Source: JAKFWF01 sp963750535
GTDB taxonomy: Bacteria; Pseudomonadota; Alphaproteobacteria; Rhizobiales; Hyphomicrobiaceae
Assembly (NCBI GenBank): GCA_963750535.1
Contig: CAVVRF010000025.1
Coordinates: forward strand, 1-64,000
Reading direction: 5' to 3'
DNA: 64,000 nt
How positions within the stretch are numbered: the stretch's first letter is position 1; each line of letters begins with the position of its first letter. The notes beneath the pieces are model-generated. The model worked only from the letters and a program-made list of their open reading frames with translations, was not told the origin of the DNA and searched no databases. The translations under genes and the position numbers were made by a program. Below are positions 10,032-18,541 of the stretch, in pieces.

Positions 10032-10969
10032 GGCGTGCCCGGCCTCGCCCCGGGACCTGCACTTCCAATGCCGATCCGCGGACGCCGCGCCTGAGCGACC
10101 GGGCACCGCTGTCGTCCTCGAGTGCGCCGATCGCCGGGCTGTCGAACAGCAGGATGCTCACGAATTCGAGCTCGTCGAGCCGCGCGTGCGGCCGTATCCT
10201 GAACATGCCACCCTGATCGACCACCGCGCCGATCCTGAGGCCGCGCGGAAACATGCCGCCGACGCCCGAGCTGTAGACCTCGTCTCCGGGCTCGATCTGC
10301 GCATCCGCCGGCAGGTGCGCAATTCTCGGCATCGGCCCATTGTCGCCATGCAGCACCGCCCGGATGCCGGACTTGCCGACCTGCACCGGGATACGGCTGT
10401 TGATGTCGGTGACGAGCAGGACGCGAGAGGCTCGCGCACCCGTCTCGACGATGCGGCCAACGAGCCCGCCGCCGTCGACGACCGGGTAGCCGGCCTTGAT
10501 GCCGTCGTCGCGACCGATCGCCAGCATCGCCGAACGGACGAACGGGCCGCTCGAAGTCGGCGACCACCCGGCCGGAGACGAAGTCGAGGCCCGGTTCCTC
10601 GATGACGTTTGCGAGGCGCGACAGCTGGCTGAGCTTCCGTTCGCTCTCGAGTGCCCGCCACTCCCAGCCGCGCAGCCGCTGGTTCTCCCGGCGCAGCCGG
10701 TCGACCTCGCCGGCGAGATCGAGATAGTCGCCAAGTCGCTGGCCGGCACGCCGCAGCGGATCGAGCGGCACCACCGCCGCCTTGAGCGCCGGCGCCATCA
10801 GCTCCGCCAACTGCAATCGCAGCTCGTCGACGTAGCGGTGATGCAGGCGGCTGAGGAACAGCAGCGAAATCGAGACGAACATGAGCAGGAACAGCAGGCC
10901 CGGCCGCAGGGCGCGCGGCCCTGTACCGGCCGGCCGGCGTGTGAAAGCTTCGTTCCTGAGCAGCCGCAT
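10024..10969 (-). CDS. mreC: Rod-shape-determining protein MreC (frameshift)
   Basis: MreC is a bitopic periplasmic scaffold that activates PBP2/RodA. The N-terminal half (MRLLRNEAF..., membrane helix LLFLLMFVSISLLFLSRL, then a coiled coil rich in Leu/Arg/Glu) is in one frame. The C-terminal beta domain (GLVGRIVETG, SRVLLVTDINSRIPVQV, GDEVYSSGVGGMFPRGLRIG) is in another. The switch is near 10555, where removing one base from GACTTCGAGC restores a continuous VVA-x-SSGPFVRSAML reading. Since every neighbour is intact and mreC is normally essential in rods, an assembly insertion is the likelier cause. Confidence 0.85.
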
Positions 10970-11031
10970 GACGCAAACGATGCCTTTGCCGATGATCTCC
11001 GCTTGCGCGCCGTGCCGCGAGCTACTGTCGC

Positions 11032-12069
11032 CTATGGCTTGATCAGCAGATGTTCCCGGCTCGAAAGTTGCTGCAGCACCGCCGCCGTACCCTTCACGAC
11101 GCAGAGCATCGGCTGCTCCGGCACCGTGAAGCGTACCCCGACGCGATGCTCGAGCTCGGCAGCCAAGCCGTCCAACAGCGCGCCGCCGCCGGTCAGATTT
11201 ATGCCGCGCTCGCATATGTCGGTCGAAACTTCCGGCGGCAGGTCCTCGACGGAGCGCTGCGTGAACTCGGCGATCTCCTCGATCGGGCCCTCCAGCGCCT
11301 CGGCGATGTCCTGCGGCCCGAGCACGATGCTCTTCGGCCGGCCCTGTCGCAGGTCGCGACCACGGATATGGATCTCCGCCGCGCGCGTGCTTGCAGTAAC
11401 CGACGCGCTGCCCGCCTCGATCTTGATCCGCTCGGCGTTGGCCTCGCCGATCATCAGCTGATGCTTGCGACGGACGTAGCGAATGATGGCCTCGTCCATC
11501 GCGTTACCGGCGCAGCGCAGCGACCGTGCCTGGACCACGCCGCCGAGTGACAGCACGGCGATGTCGGTGGTGCCGCCGCCGATGTCGACCACCATCGTCC
11601 CGGCCGGCTCGTCGATCGCCAGACCCGCGCCCAGCGCCGCCGCCACCGGCTCCTCGATCAGGTAGACGCGGCGCGCCCCGGCCGACACCGCGGTCTCGTA
11701 GACGGCGCGGCGCTCGACCGGCGTCGCACCGGCCGGCACGCAGATCAGGATGCGCGGCCGGCGAAAGCCCGTCATCGACTTGGCGCGCTTTATGAACTGG
11801 CGCAGCATCTCCTCGGTGGCGATGAAATCGGCGATCACACCGTCACGCAGCGGCCGGATCGTCTCGATCGACTCCGGCGTGCGCCCGACCATCAGCTTGG
11901 CCTTCTTGCCGACCGCCAGCACCTCGCGGGTACCCTTGTAGGTGCGCACCGCGACCACCGACGGCTCGTCGATGATGGTGCCGCGACCGATCACGTGCAC
12001 CAGCGTATTCGCCGTGCCGAGGTCGATTGCAATGTCGTCAGAAAATACGCCCGTTACCGCCGACAGCAT
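11032..12069 (-). CDS. mreB: Actin-like rod-shape protein MreB
   Basis: A 345-residue actin-fold ATPase that polymerises under the membrane and directs the elongation machinery. Visible motifs are phosphate-1 DIAIDLGTANT near residues 11-21, IEEPVAAALGAG, phosphate-2 VVDIGGGTTD near 160-170, and the adenosine motif LTGGGALLDGL near 290-300. Length and start (MLSAVTGVFSDDIAIDLG) match the family. It is the first gene of the elongasome operon, with a perfect 18-bp palindrome 34 bases upstream of its start. Confidence 0.97.
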   Translation of the reverse strand: MLSAVTGVFSDDIAIDLGTANTLVHVIGRGTIIDEPSVVAVRTYKGTREVLAVGKKAKLMVGRTPESIETIRPLRDGVIADFIATEEMLRQFIKRAKSMTGFRRPRILICVPAGATPVERRAVYETAVSAGARRVYLIEEPVAAALGAGLAIDEPAGTMVVDIGGGTTDIAVLSLGGVVQARSLRCAGNAMDEAIIRYVRRKHQLMIGEANAERIKIEAGSASVTASTRAAEIHIRGRDLRQGRPKSIVLGPQDIAEALEGPIEEIAEFTQRSVEDLPPEVSTDICERGINLTGGGALLDGLAAELEHRVGVRFTVPEQPMLCVVKGTAAVLQQLSSREHLLIKP

Positions 12070-12102
12070 CTGGCTCTGCTACCTCTGCGACCGAGAACGG
12101 CC

Positions 12103-12120
12103 CGCTTCGTTAACGAAGCG
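12103..12120. promoter_or_regulatory. Perfect 18-bp palindrome upstream of mreB
   Basis: CGCTTCGTTAACGAAGCG is a perfect inverted repeat 34 bases upstream of the mreB start codon, in the space before leuA. It could be an operator for a dimeric regulator. No T-run follows, so it is not a Rho-independent terminator. Confidence 0.45.
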
Positions 12121-12252
12121 TTGCCGTCCGAACTCCGGCCTCGATAGTAGCAAAGAACATGCCGTCTGAGTTGTCAGATATTCGACGATCGGCAGCAGAA
12201 CGTCTCGATCGCGCGGCAGGTGGGGAATTCCTCCCCGCCGCCGCGCGGGCGC

Positions 12253-13830
12253 TCACACGCCGCCGAGCCGCTGGCGCTCGCCGGCGACGGCCTGCGGCGT
12301 CGTCTCCCGCTGGCGCTTGATCATCAGCTTGTTGAGCGCGCCGATGTAGGCCTTGGCCGAGGCGACGAGCGTGTCCGGATCGGCCGCCTTGGCGGTGACG
12401 GTGCGGCCGTCCTCCTGCAGCCGGACCGAGACCTCGGCCTGGGCGTCGGTGCCCTCGGTGACGGCGTGCACCTGGTAGAGCTCCAGTATCGCCCGGTGCG
12501 GGACCAGCTTGTGGATGGCGTTGAAGGTCGCATCGACCGGGCCGTTGCCGGTCGCCTGCACGGTCTTCTCGGTGCCGTCGATGTCGAGCGTCAAGGTCGC
12601 CGACTGCGGCCCCATGGTGCCGGCAATCACGATCAGCGCCACCACCTTGGTGCGATCGGTGGCAGTGGCAATGCCTTCGTCGACCAGCGCCTCGATGTCC
12701 TCGTCGTAGATGTGCTTCTTCTTGTCGGCGAGCGTCTTGAAGCGGGTGAAGGCGTCTTCCAGCTGGTTGTCGCCGAGCTCGTAGCCCAGCTCCTGCAGCT
12801 TGTTGCGGAAGGCGTTGCGACCGGAATGCTTGCCCATCACCAGCGACGTCTTCGACACGCCGACGCTCTCCGGCGTCATGATCTCGTAGGTCTGGGTGTG
12901 CTTCAGCATGCCGTCCTGGTGGATGCCGCTCTCGTGCGCGAAGGCGTTCCGGCCGACGATCGCCTTGTTGTACTGGACCGGGAACGAGGTCGCCGCCGAT
13001 ACCAGCTTGGAGGCGCGGTTCAACGTCGTGGCGTCGACCCGGCAGTCGTACGGCAGCACGTCGTTGCGGGTCTTGATCGCCATCACGATCTCCTCGAGCG
13101 CGGCATTGCCGGCCCGCTCGCCGATGCCGTTGATGGTGCATTCGATCTGCCGCGCGCCGCCCTCGACGCCGGCCAGCGAGTTGGCGACCGCCATGCCGAG
13201 GTCGTTGTGGCAATGCACCGAGAAGATCGCCTTGTCGGAATTGGCCACCCGCTCGCGCACGGTGCGGAACAGGGCGCGGTACTCGTCCGGCGTGGTGTAG
13301 CCGACGGTGTCGGGGATGTTGATCGTGCTGGCGCCGGCCTTGATCGCCGCATCGACGCACCGGCAGAGGAAATCCATCTCGGTGCGGGTGCCGTCCTCGG
13401 CCGACCATTCGACGTTGTCGACCCAGTTGCGCGCACGCTTGACCGACTCGGTGACCATCTGCAGGACCTCGGCCGGCTCCTTCTGCAGCTTGTACTTCAT
13501 GTGCACCGGCGAGGTGGACAGGAAGGTGTGAATGCACGGCCGGGCGGCATGCTTCACCGCCTCGCCGGCGCGGTCGATGTCCTTCATGCCGGCGCGGGCG
13601 AGGCCGGCCACGACCGAGTTCTTGATCCGCTTGGCAATCGCGGTGACGGCTTCGAAATCACCGTCGGAGGCGATCGGGAAGCCGGCCTCGATGATGTCGA
13701 CGCCCATCATCTCCAGGAGATCGGCGACCGCCAGCTTCTCCTCGAAGGTCATGGTGGCGCCGGGACACTGCTCGCCGTCGCGCAAGGTGGTGTCGAAAAT
13801 GAATACGCGGTCTTTGCTCTTGGTCGTCAT
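12253..13830 (-). CDS. leuA: 2-isopropylmalate synthase
   Basis: LeuA condenses 2-oxoisovalerate with acetyl-CoA, the first committed step of leucine synthesis. The 525-residue protein has the HMGL-like TIM barrel starting IFDTTLRDGEQCPGATMTF near residues 9-27, the metal-binding HCHNDLG (residues about 209-215), ECTINGIGERAGN, HESGIHQDG and MGKHSGRNAF. The C-terminal LeuA dimer domain, residues about 390-515, is the leucine-feedback regulatory domain. The start follows GGAA-type SD sequence, and family members begin with similar short leaders. A Leu-rich leader peptide and a hairpin lie upstream, so attenuation by leucyl-tRNA is likely. Confidence 0.97.
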   Translation of the reverse strand: MTTKSKDRVFIFDTTLRDGEQCPGATMTFEEKLAVADLLEMMGVDIIEAGFPIASDGDFEAVTAIAKRIKNSVVAGLARAGMKDIDRAGEAVKHAARPCIHTFLSTSPVHMKYKLQKEPAEVLQMVTESVKRARNWVDNVEWSAEDGTRTEMDFLCRCVDAAIKAGASTINIPDTVGYTTPDEYRALFRTVRERVANSDKAIFSVHCHNDLGMAVANSLAGVEGGARQIECTINGIGERAGNAALEEIVMAIKTRNDVLPYDCRVDATTLNRASKLVSAATSFPVQYNKAIVGRNAFAHESGIHQDGMLKHTQTYEIMTPESVGVSKTSLVMGKHSGRNAFRNKLQELGYELGDNQLEDAFTRFKTLADKKKHIYDEDIEALVDEGIATATDRTKVVALIVIAGTMGPQSATLTLDIDGTEKTVQATGNGPVDATFNAIHKLVPHRAILELYQVHAVTEGTDAQAEVSVRLQEDGRTVTAKAADPDTLVASAKAYIGALNKLMIKRQRETTPQAVAGERQRLGGV

Positions 13831-13903
13831 GGAAGGTTCCAGTTCGAATATACGAGGCCTGCGGCTGCCGGGGATTGCCCTTACAGCTCGGTGTGGTCTT
13901 CGC

Positions 13904-13955
13904 CCCCTGAGCTCCCGTCCGCGGCCATCCGGCCCGAACCGTCGAGGCTCAGGGG
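13904..13955 (-). promoter_or_regulatory. leuA leader hairpin (attenuator candidate)
   Basis: Perfect 9-bp arms CCCCTGAGC (13904-13912) and GCTCAGGGG (13947-13955) enclose about 34 bases, which hold a nested GGCC-ATCC-GGCC hairpin. The stop codon of the Leu-rich leader peptide lies inside the promoter-proximal arm, so ribosome position on the leader would decide whether this stem forms. That is the geometry of ribosome-mediated attenuation. I could not identify a T-run terminator with certainty; the downstream switch may be a different stem or control of translation. Confidence 0.6.
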
Positions 13956-14029
13956 CTGGTAAGCAGAAGGAGGGGAGCTGCACGCAGGCCGGCGAGGAGC
14001 GCCAGCGGCGTCCCATCGATTCCGGTCAT
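13949..14029 (-). CDS. leuL: Leucine-rich leader peptide of leuA
   Basis: A 26-codon minus-strand ORF beginning ATG ACC GGA ATC GAT, with eight Leu codons including four in a row (CTC CTT CTG CTT) near its end, followed by Thr-Ser-Pro and TGA. It ends 118 bases before leuA, and its stop lies within the 5' arm of the leader hairpin. Leader peptides rich in the regulated amino acid are established for amino-acid attenuators in proteobacteria. An in-frame upstream ATG (six codons earlier) is an alternative start. Confidence 0.75.
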   Translation of the reverse strand: MTGIDGTPLALLAGLRAAPLLLLTSP

Positions 14030-14290
14030 GGCGGCCTTGGCAAACATCGAGTTGCATCCAACCATTCGCGCTAAAGCGCGTCAGATGCGCTGATAAAGCC
14101 CAAAACAGCAGGTAAATGCAAGGGGGAAGACGCGGGCATCGACGGCTCGGGGCGGGCCGGATGTCGCGATCGCGATGTCACGAGCCCCATGCCCTGCGCG
14201 CGATGACGATTGCGCGCGATCGACCGCTGAGCGCCGCTCCCCGGCGGCAGGCGCCGCCGGCGAGATGCTTGTAGTCGGCGTCATCTGGCT
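14030..14290. other. Spacer upstream of leuA leader
   Basis: No gene recognised. It contains CGCGCTAAAGCGCG (14067-14080), a short inverted repeat 38 bases upstream of the leader ORF that may belong to the leu promoter region. Confidence 0.4.
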
Positions 14291-15305
14291 TCAGCCATTG
14301 CGGAACGCGTAGCCATAGCCGTTGAGCGCCGGGGCTCCGCCAAGATGCGCGTAAAGGATCTTCGAGCCCTTCGGGAAGTAGCCCCGGTTCACCAGATCGA
14401 TCATGCCCTGCATCGACTTGCCCTCGTAGACGGGGTCGGTGATCATGCCTTCGAGGCGCGCGCACAGCCGGATCGCATCCTTCGTCGCCTCCGACGGCAC
14501 CCCGTAGGCCGGATAGGCATAGTCCTCGAGCAGGACGACGTCGTCGGCGTTGAGATCCTTGCGCAGCTCGACCAGCTCCGCGGTGTTGCGGGCGATCTGC
14601 AGCACCTGGGCCTTGGTCTGGGCCGGCGTGAAGGAAGCATCGATGCCGATCACCTTGCGCTCGCGGCCGTCCTTGGCGAAGCCCACGAGCATGCCGGCGT
14701 GGGTCGAGCCGGTGACGGTGCACACGACGATGTAGTCGAAGCCGAAGCCGAGCTCCTTCTCCTGCGTCCTGACCTCCTCGGCGAAGCCCACATAGCCGAG
14801 GCCGCCGTACTTGTGCACCGATGCACCAGCGGGGATGGCGTAGGGCTTGCCGCCTTTCGCCTTGACGTCAGCGATTGCTTCTTCCCAGCTCCGCCGGATG
14901 CCGATGTCGAAGCCCTCGTCGACCAGGCGGACGTCCGCGCCCATGATCCGGCTCAACATGATGTTGCCGACCCGGTCATAGACGGCGTCCTCGTGCGGCA
15001 CCCAGCTTTCCTGCATGAGCCGGCACTTCATGCCGATCTTGGCGGCGACCGCCGCGACCATCCGCGTGTGGTTCGATTGCACGCCGCCGATCGACACCAG
15101 CGTGTCGGCGTTGGACGCGATCGCATCCGGAATGATGTACTCGAGCTTGCGCAGCTTGTTGCCGCCATACGCCAGCCCGGAATTGCAGTCCTCGCGCTTG
15201 GCGAAGATTTCGACCTTGCCGCCGAGATGCCGACTCAGCCGATCGCAGCTTCTCGATCGGCGTCGGGCCGAATGTGAGCTTGTAGCGTTCGAATTTCTTG
15301 AGCAC
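14291..15305 (-). CDS. acdS: ACC deaminase (frameshift)
   Basis: A PLP-dependent fold-II enzyme that converts 1-aminocyclopropane-1-carboxylate, the ethylene precursor, to 2-oxobutyrate and ammonia. It shows KREDCNSGLAYGGNKLRKLEY (PLP Lys in GGNK), SIGGVQSNHTRMVAAVAA, CTVTGSTHAGM, LEGMITDPVYEGKSMQGM and AHLGGAPALNGY. The Tyr-Glu in VYEGKS and the Leu in AHLGG are the positions where true ACC deaminases differ from D-cysteine desulfhydrases, so deaminase is favoured. The GTG at 15305 (M)LKKFERYKLTFGPTPIEKL has GAGG 7 bases upstream. One extra base near 15235 breaks the frame between EKLR and RLSRHLGG. Divergent from an Lrp-type regulator, as in known acdR-acdS pairs. Confidence 0.9.
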
Positions 15306-15451
15306 GTCACCACCTCGGATTGCGATTGCCACTGGTCGCATGGTAGCGCAAGGCTGATGGAAGGTGCTCCCGAGTTTGGCCGGGTATGTAGTGCTCGATT
15401 TGTCGAATTCGGCACCTTTATGCACGGAACTCATCATCCAACGATCAATTC
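15306..15451. promoter_or_regulatory. acdS-regulator divergent promoter region
   Basis: The 146 bases between the divergent acdS and Lrp-family genes should hold both promoters and the regulator binding sites. I could not assign unambiguous -35/-10 boxes by eye. Confidence 0.4.
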
Positions 15452-15931
15452 ATGAAACAATCTTCCGTCCTGCCAGGCCTCGACCGGATCGACATCCGAA
15501 TTCTGCGACTTCTGCAGCGCGACGGGCGGGCCACCAACGCCGAGATCGCCAGGAAGGCGCATGTCAGCGCCGCGACCTGCCACCGGCGCGTGCAACGTCT
15601 GTTCGAGGATGGCTATGTGCGCGCGGTGCGGGCCGAGGTCGCGCCCGACCGCGTGGACCGAAGCACGCTCGTCGTGGTCGGCGTCGTGCTCGACCGATCG
15701 ACGCCGGAGAGCTTCCGCGACTTCGAGCAGGCGATCGCCAAGCTGCCGTTCATTCTCGACTGCCACCTGGTGGCGGGCGATTTCGATTATTTCCTCAAGA
15801 TCCGGGTGCGCGATCTTGCCGACTTCAACAGGTTGCACGGGGAGCAGCTCATTGCGCTGCCGGGCGTTCGCCAGACCCGCACCTTCTTCGTCATGAAGGA
15901 AGTGATCGACAACGCCCCGCTCGATTTCTGA
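15452..15931 (+). CDS. acdR: Lrp/AsnC-family regulator (AcdR-like)
   Basis: A 159-residue Lrp-type regulator. The N-terminal winged helix-turn-helix spans residues about 8-65 (LDRIDIRILRLLQRDGRATN, then AEIARKAHVSAATCHRRVQRL) and the C-terminal RAM ligand-binding domain about 75-150 (FILDCHLVAGDFDYFLKI). It is divergent to acdS with 146 bases between, the arrangement in which AcdR activates acdS in response to ACC in other proteobacteria. The symbol rests on that context. Confidence 0.88.
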   Translation: MKQSSVLPGLDRIDIRILRLLQRDGRATNAEIARKAHVSAATCHRRVQRLFEDGYVRAVRAEVAPDRVDRSTLVVVGVVLDRSTPESFRDFEQAIAKLPFILDCHLVAGDFDYFLKIRVRDLADFNRLHGEQLIALPGVRQTRTFFVMKEVIDNAPLDF

Positions 15932-15954
15932 CCGCCTGGCGGGCTGGCGCCCGC

Positions 15955-16869
15955 CTACCCGATCCTGATCCTGCCCGCGCTCACCCGCACCGCGCTGCCG
16001 CCGATGCGCACGGTCGCGAGCTTGCCGCGCTCGATCTCCATGCCGAGGGTGATGTGGCTCGGCCGGCCCATCTCGAAGCCCTGCTCGATCACCCGCTTGT
16101 GGCTGCCGTCGCGCAGCGCGTCGAAATGGTGGACGACGCCGGCGAAGGCGGCCGCCGCCGAGCCGGTCGCCGGATCCTCGAGCACACCTGCTTCCGGCAC
16201 GAACACGCGCGCGTGGAAGGCGGCCGAGGAAGCGATCGTCTCGCGGCAATAGATCGACATCTTGCCGAGCCGCGGACTGCCGAAAGCATTGGCCCAACGG
16301 CTGGCCTGGACCTCGGCTCGCGCCATGACGGCGAGCGAGGCGACGGGAAGAAACGTGAACGGCACGCCGGCCGAGTAGACGGTCGGCCGATGGTTGGCGA
16401 AACCTATCTCGGACGGCTCGAGGCCGACGGCGGCGGCCAGCAGCTCGGCATCGGGCGCCGGGCCACCGTCCTCCGGAAGGCGAGGCGCATCGAACTCGGC
16501 GAACGCCGCCTCATGCTTGCGCAGCCGGACGCCGACCCGCACAACGCCGATCTTCTCCTCGAGCACCACTAGGCTGTCGAGATCGTGAGCGACGTCGCCG
16601 GCGCGCAGCCCGGCAAGCAGAATGCCCGTGCCGACGGTCGGGTGGCCGGCGAACGGCAGCTCCATCCCCGGCGTGAAGATCCTGATCCTGGCCGAGTGCG
16701 CCGCGTTCTCCGGCTTCATCACGAACACCGTCTCGGACAGATTGAACTCGCGCGCGATCGTCTGCATCGCGGCGGTATCGAGGCCGTCGGCGCCATGCAC
16801 CACGGCGAGCGGATTGCCCGCGAACCGGCGATCGGTGAACACATCAAGAGTATGAAAGTCGAGTTCCAT
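15955..16869 (-). CDS. PhzF-family isomerase/epimerase
   Basis: A 304-residue PhzF-fold protein (two diaminopimelate-epimerase-like halves). Family features are FHTLDVFTDRRFAGNPLAVV at the start, the acid/base Glu in REFNLSETVFV near residue 46, FTPGMELPFAGHPTVGTG, and EDPATGSAAAAFAG near 205-220. PhzF itself isomerises a phenazine precursor, but most family members have unknown substrates and there are no phenazine genes here. I start at MELDFHTLDVF (16869) because homologues begin there; the longer upstream frame adds only Arg/Ser-rich sequence. Confidence 0.85.
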   Translation of the reverse strand: MELDFHTLDVFTDRRFAGNPLAVVHGADGLDTAAMQTIAREFNLSETVFVMKPENAAHSARIRIFTPGMELPFAGHPTVGTGILLAGLRAGDVAHDLDSLVVLEEKIGVVRVGVRLRKHEAAFAEFDAPRLPEDGGPAPDAELLAAAVGLEPSEIGFANHRPTVYSAGVPFTFLPVASLAVMARAEVQASRWANAFGSPRLGKMSIYCRETIASSAAFHARVFVPEAGVLEDPATGSAAAAFAGVVHHFDALRDGSHKRVIEQGFEMGRPSHITLGMEIERGKLATVRIGGSAVRVSAGRIRIG

Positions 16870-16992
16870 CCGTCCCTCGCGTTGGCGCGAACCTTGACCA
16901 CTGTGCAGCATTCGCCGCCGGCATGAGCGCGCGGCGCGATCCTGTGTCAGCTTCTTATGTCGGACTGGTGACCGGATCAATCCCGATGCATC

Positions 16993-17922
16993 CTACCGCG
17001 ACGGTGGTGTTGCCAGATCGCGCGCGACACGGAAGCCCTGCAGCGGATTGCGCGAGGTCGCATTGAAGCCCATCCGGCTGTCCGAGCGCGCTTGCTCGGC
17101 GAAGTCGTTCCACGAGCCGCCGCGCGACACGCGCTCGCCGCATGTTCCGCCGGCCGCCGCCGGCGCATAAGGCTCCCGCCAGCAGTCGCTGGTCCACTCC
17201 CAGACGTTGCCGTGCACGTTGAAGAGGCCCCATGGATTGGCCGCGAAGCTATCGACCGGCTCGGTCCTGCCACGCACCCGCTCGATCTCGCGGTAGTCGA
17301 CACCCGGCATGCGCCGCGCCGGCCGCGGCACATCGTAATTGGCGTGGTCGAGGTCGATCTCGTCACCCCACCAGTATGCCGAGCCGGTGCCGGCGCGGGC
17401 GACATACTCGCGCTCGGCGTCGGTCAGCAGGCGATAGGGCCGGCCCGTCATGCGCGCCAGCCATTGCACATAGGCGTCGGCGTCGACCGCGCTGACGTTG
17501 ATCACCGGGCGGCGGCCACGGCCCCAGCCGTTGTCGTCCGGCCGGAATCCGTTGCAGCCAGCGGCCGCGACGCAGGCATCCCATTCGGCGAAGGTGACGG
17601 CAAAGCGCCCGACCGCGAACGGCCGGGCGATCACTTGCCGACCGCTCGCCATGGTCGGGCCGACGATGATGGTGCCCGCGCCCATGTCGAAGCTGCCTGC
17701 CGGCACCACGACCATCTCCGGACATTGCGGGCAGTCCTTGAACCACGCCGTGCGACCGTCGCCGGGGACGAAACGCTGGACTTCGCCGCGATCGAGGCCG
17801 ACCTCGATCTCGACCGCGCCCGCGCCCGCGCCATGGCTGGCCTGTTGCGCCGGCACACCGGCGGCGGCGCTCAGCACGACAACCGCCATGGTCGACCACA
17901 ACAGCCGCTTCCGCCACCCCAT
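16993..17922 (-). CDS. Secreted SUMF1/FGE-fold protein
   Basis: A 309-residue protein with an N-terminal signal peptide (MGWRKRLLWSTMAVVVLSAAAG, cleavage near AQQ) and a formylglycine-generating-enzyme-like domain from about residue 65: PEMVVVPAGSFDMGAG, RPFAVGRFAVTFAEWDAC, RPVINVSAVDADAYVQWLAR, YRLLTDAEREYVARAG, WGLFNVHGNVWEWTSDCW and RVSRGGSWNDF. The paired Cys that catalyse oxidation in true FGE, expected just after GGSW, are absent, so it is unlikely to activate sulfatases. Such proteins often bind or scaffold other periplasmic proteins. No sulfatase gene is nearby. Confidence 0.85.
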   Translation of the reverse strand: MGWRKRLLWSTMAVVVLSAAAGVPAQQASHGAGAGAVEIEVGLDRGEVQRFVPGDGRTAWFKDCPQCPEMVVVPAGSFDMGAGTIIVGPTMASGRQVIARPFAVGRFAVTFAEWDACVAAAGCNGFRPDDNGWGRGRRPVINVSAVDADAYVQWLARMTGRPYRLLTDAEREYVARAGTGSAYWWGDEIDLDHANYDVPRPARRMPGVDYREIERVRGRTEPVDSFAANPWGLFNVHGNVWEWTSDCWREPYAPAAAGGTCGERVSRGGSWNDFAEQARSDSRMGFNATSRNPLQGFRVARDLATPPSR

Positions 17923-18090
17923 CGACGCCTCCCGGCCATGCCGCCGCAGCGCCGAGTCTAGCGCCGGGCCGGCTTGCGGCAAGCGCTTCTTGCCGTCGAT
18001 GGTCCGGGCACGTGTCGCGCCCGCGACGCCTGTCGCGATCGCCGCACCGCAATCAGCCGCCGAAAAGGCGACGCAGGCCCCGCCCCCTAC

Positions 18091-18133
18091 CCTTGCTTCC
18101 CCGGCCGGAGCGCGGCAGCGCGCAGAGCCGGGG
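18091..18133. repeat. 43-base palindromic repeat, copy 1
   Basis: Identical over 43 bases to 18499-18541. The unit begins CCTTGCTTCCCCGGCCGG and ends GAGCCGGGG. It folds on itself: outer arms CCCCGGC/GCCGGGG and an inner GCGCG/CGCGC. Similarity continues a few bases upstream (GCCCCCT). It looks like a dispersed intergenic element. Confidence 0.75.
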
Positions 18134-18220
18134 CCTCTGGCGTGGCGCGTGCCGCGAAGGCTCGCCGCGGGGAAGTCGGCAAGCGGCCGCCACTTCTCGG
18201 CCGGCGAGACGCGGCCTCTG

Positions 18221-18250
18221 CCCTCTCCCCCGAAGGGGCGGGGGAGAGGG
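18221..18250. repeat. GC-rich hairpin CCCTCTCCCCCG/CGGGGGAGAGGG
   Basis: Perfect 12-bp arms (18221-18232 and 18239-18250) around a 6-base loop. A shorter relative, CCTCTCCCC/GGGGAGAGG, occurs at 51724-51748 between a binding-protein gene and its permease, so this is a recurrent hairpin type in this genome. Confidence 0.6.
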
Positions 18251-18340
18251 GAACCGTGCCCGCCCGCTGCCATTCCGCGAGCGTCATCCTGCCGAAGGTT
18301 TCGAGTGGTGACCAGCGCGCCCGGTCGCCGGCGACGCGGT

Positions 18341-18380
18341 CCCGGGTCTCGCGCATCCTGCGCTCGCCCGGGAAAGCAGG
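18341..18380. repeat. Diverged inverted relative of the 43-base repeat
   Basis: The minus strand starts CCTGCTTTCCCGGG and ends GAGACCCGGG, with the same architecture as the two 43-base repeats but many substitutions. Confidence 0.45.
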
Positions 18381-18498
18381 CTGGGAAAGGGGCGCTCATT
18401 TGGCGGCGATCCGCCTGCTGTACGAATACGCGCACGAGCGACCTCGTGCCTGCGGCGCCAGTCGAGCTCCCGCAGCCAACGCCGAGCTCCGCCCCCTC

Positions 18499-18541
18499 CC
18501 TTGCTTCCCCGGCCGGAGCGCGGCAGCGCGCAGAGCCGGGG
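18499..18541. repeat. 43-base palindromic repeat, copy 2
   Basis: Second copy of the unit at 18091-18133, in the same orientation and about 410 bases away. Confidence 0.75.

Noticed and set aside
15955..16869. PhzF-like gene as evidence for a phenazine pathway
   Set aside because: No other phz gene is nearby and most PhzF-family proteins have no link to phenazines.
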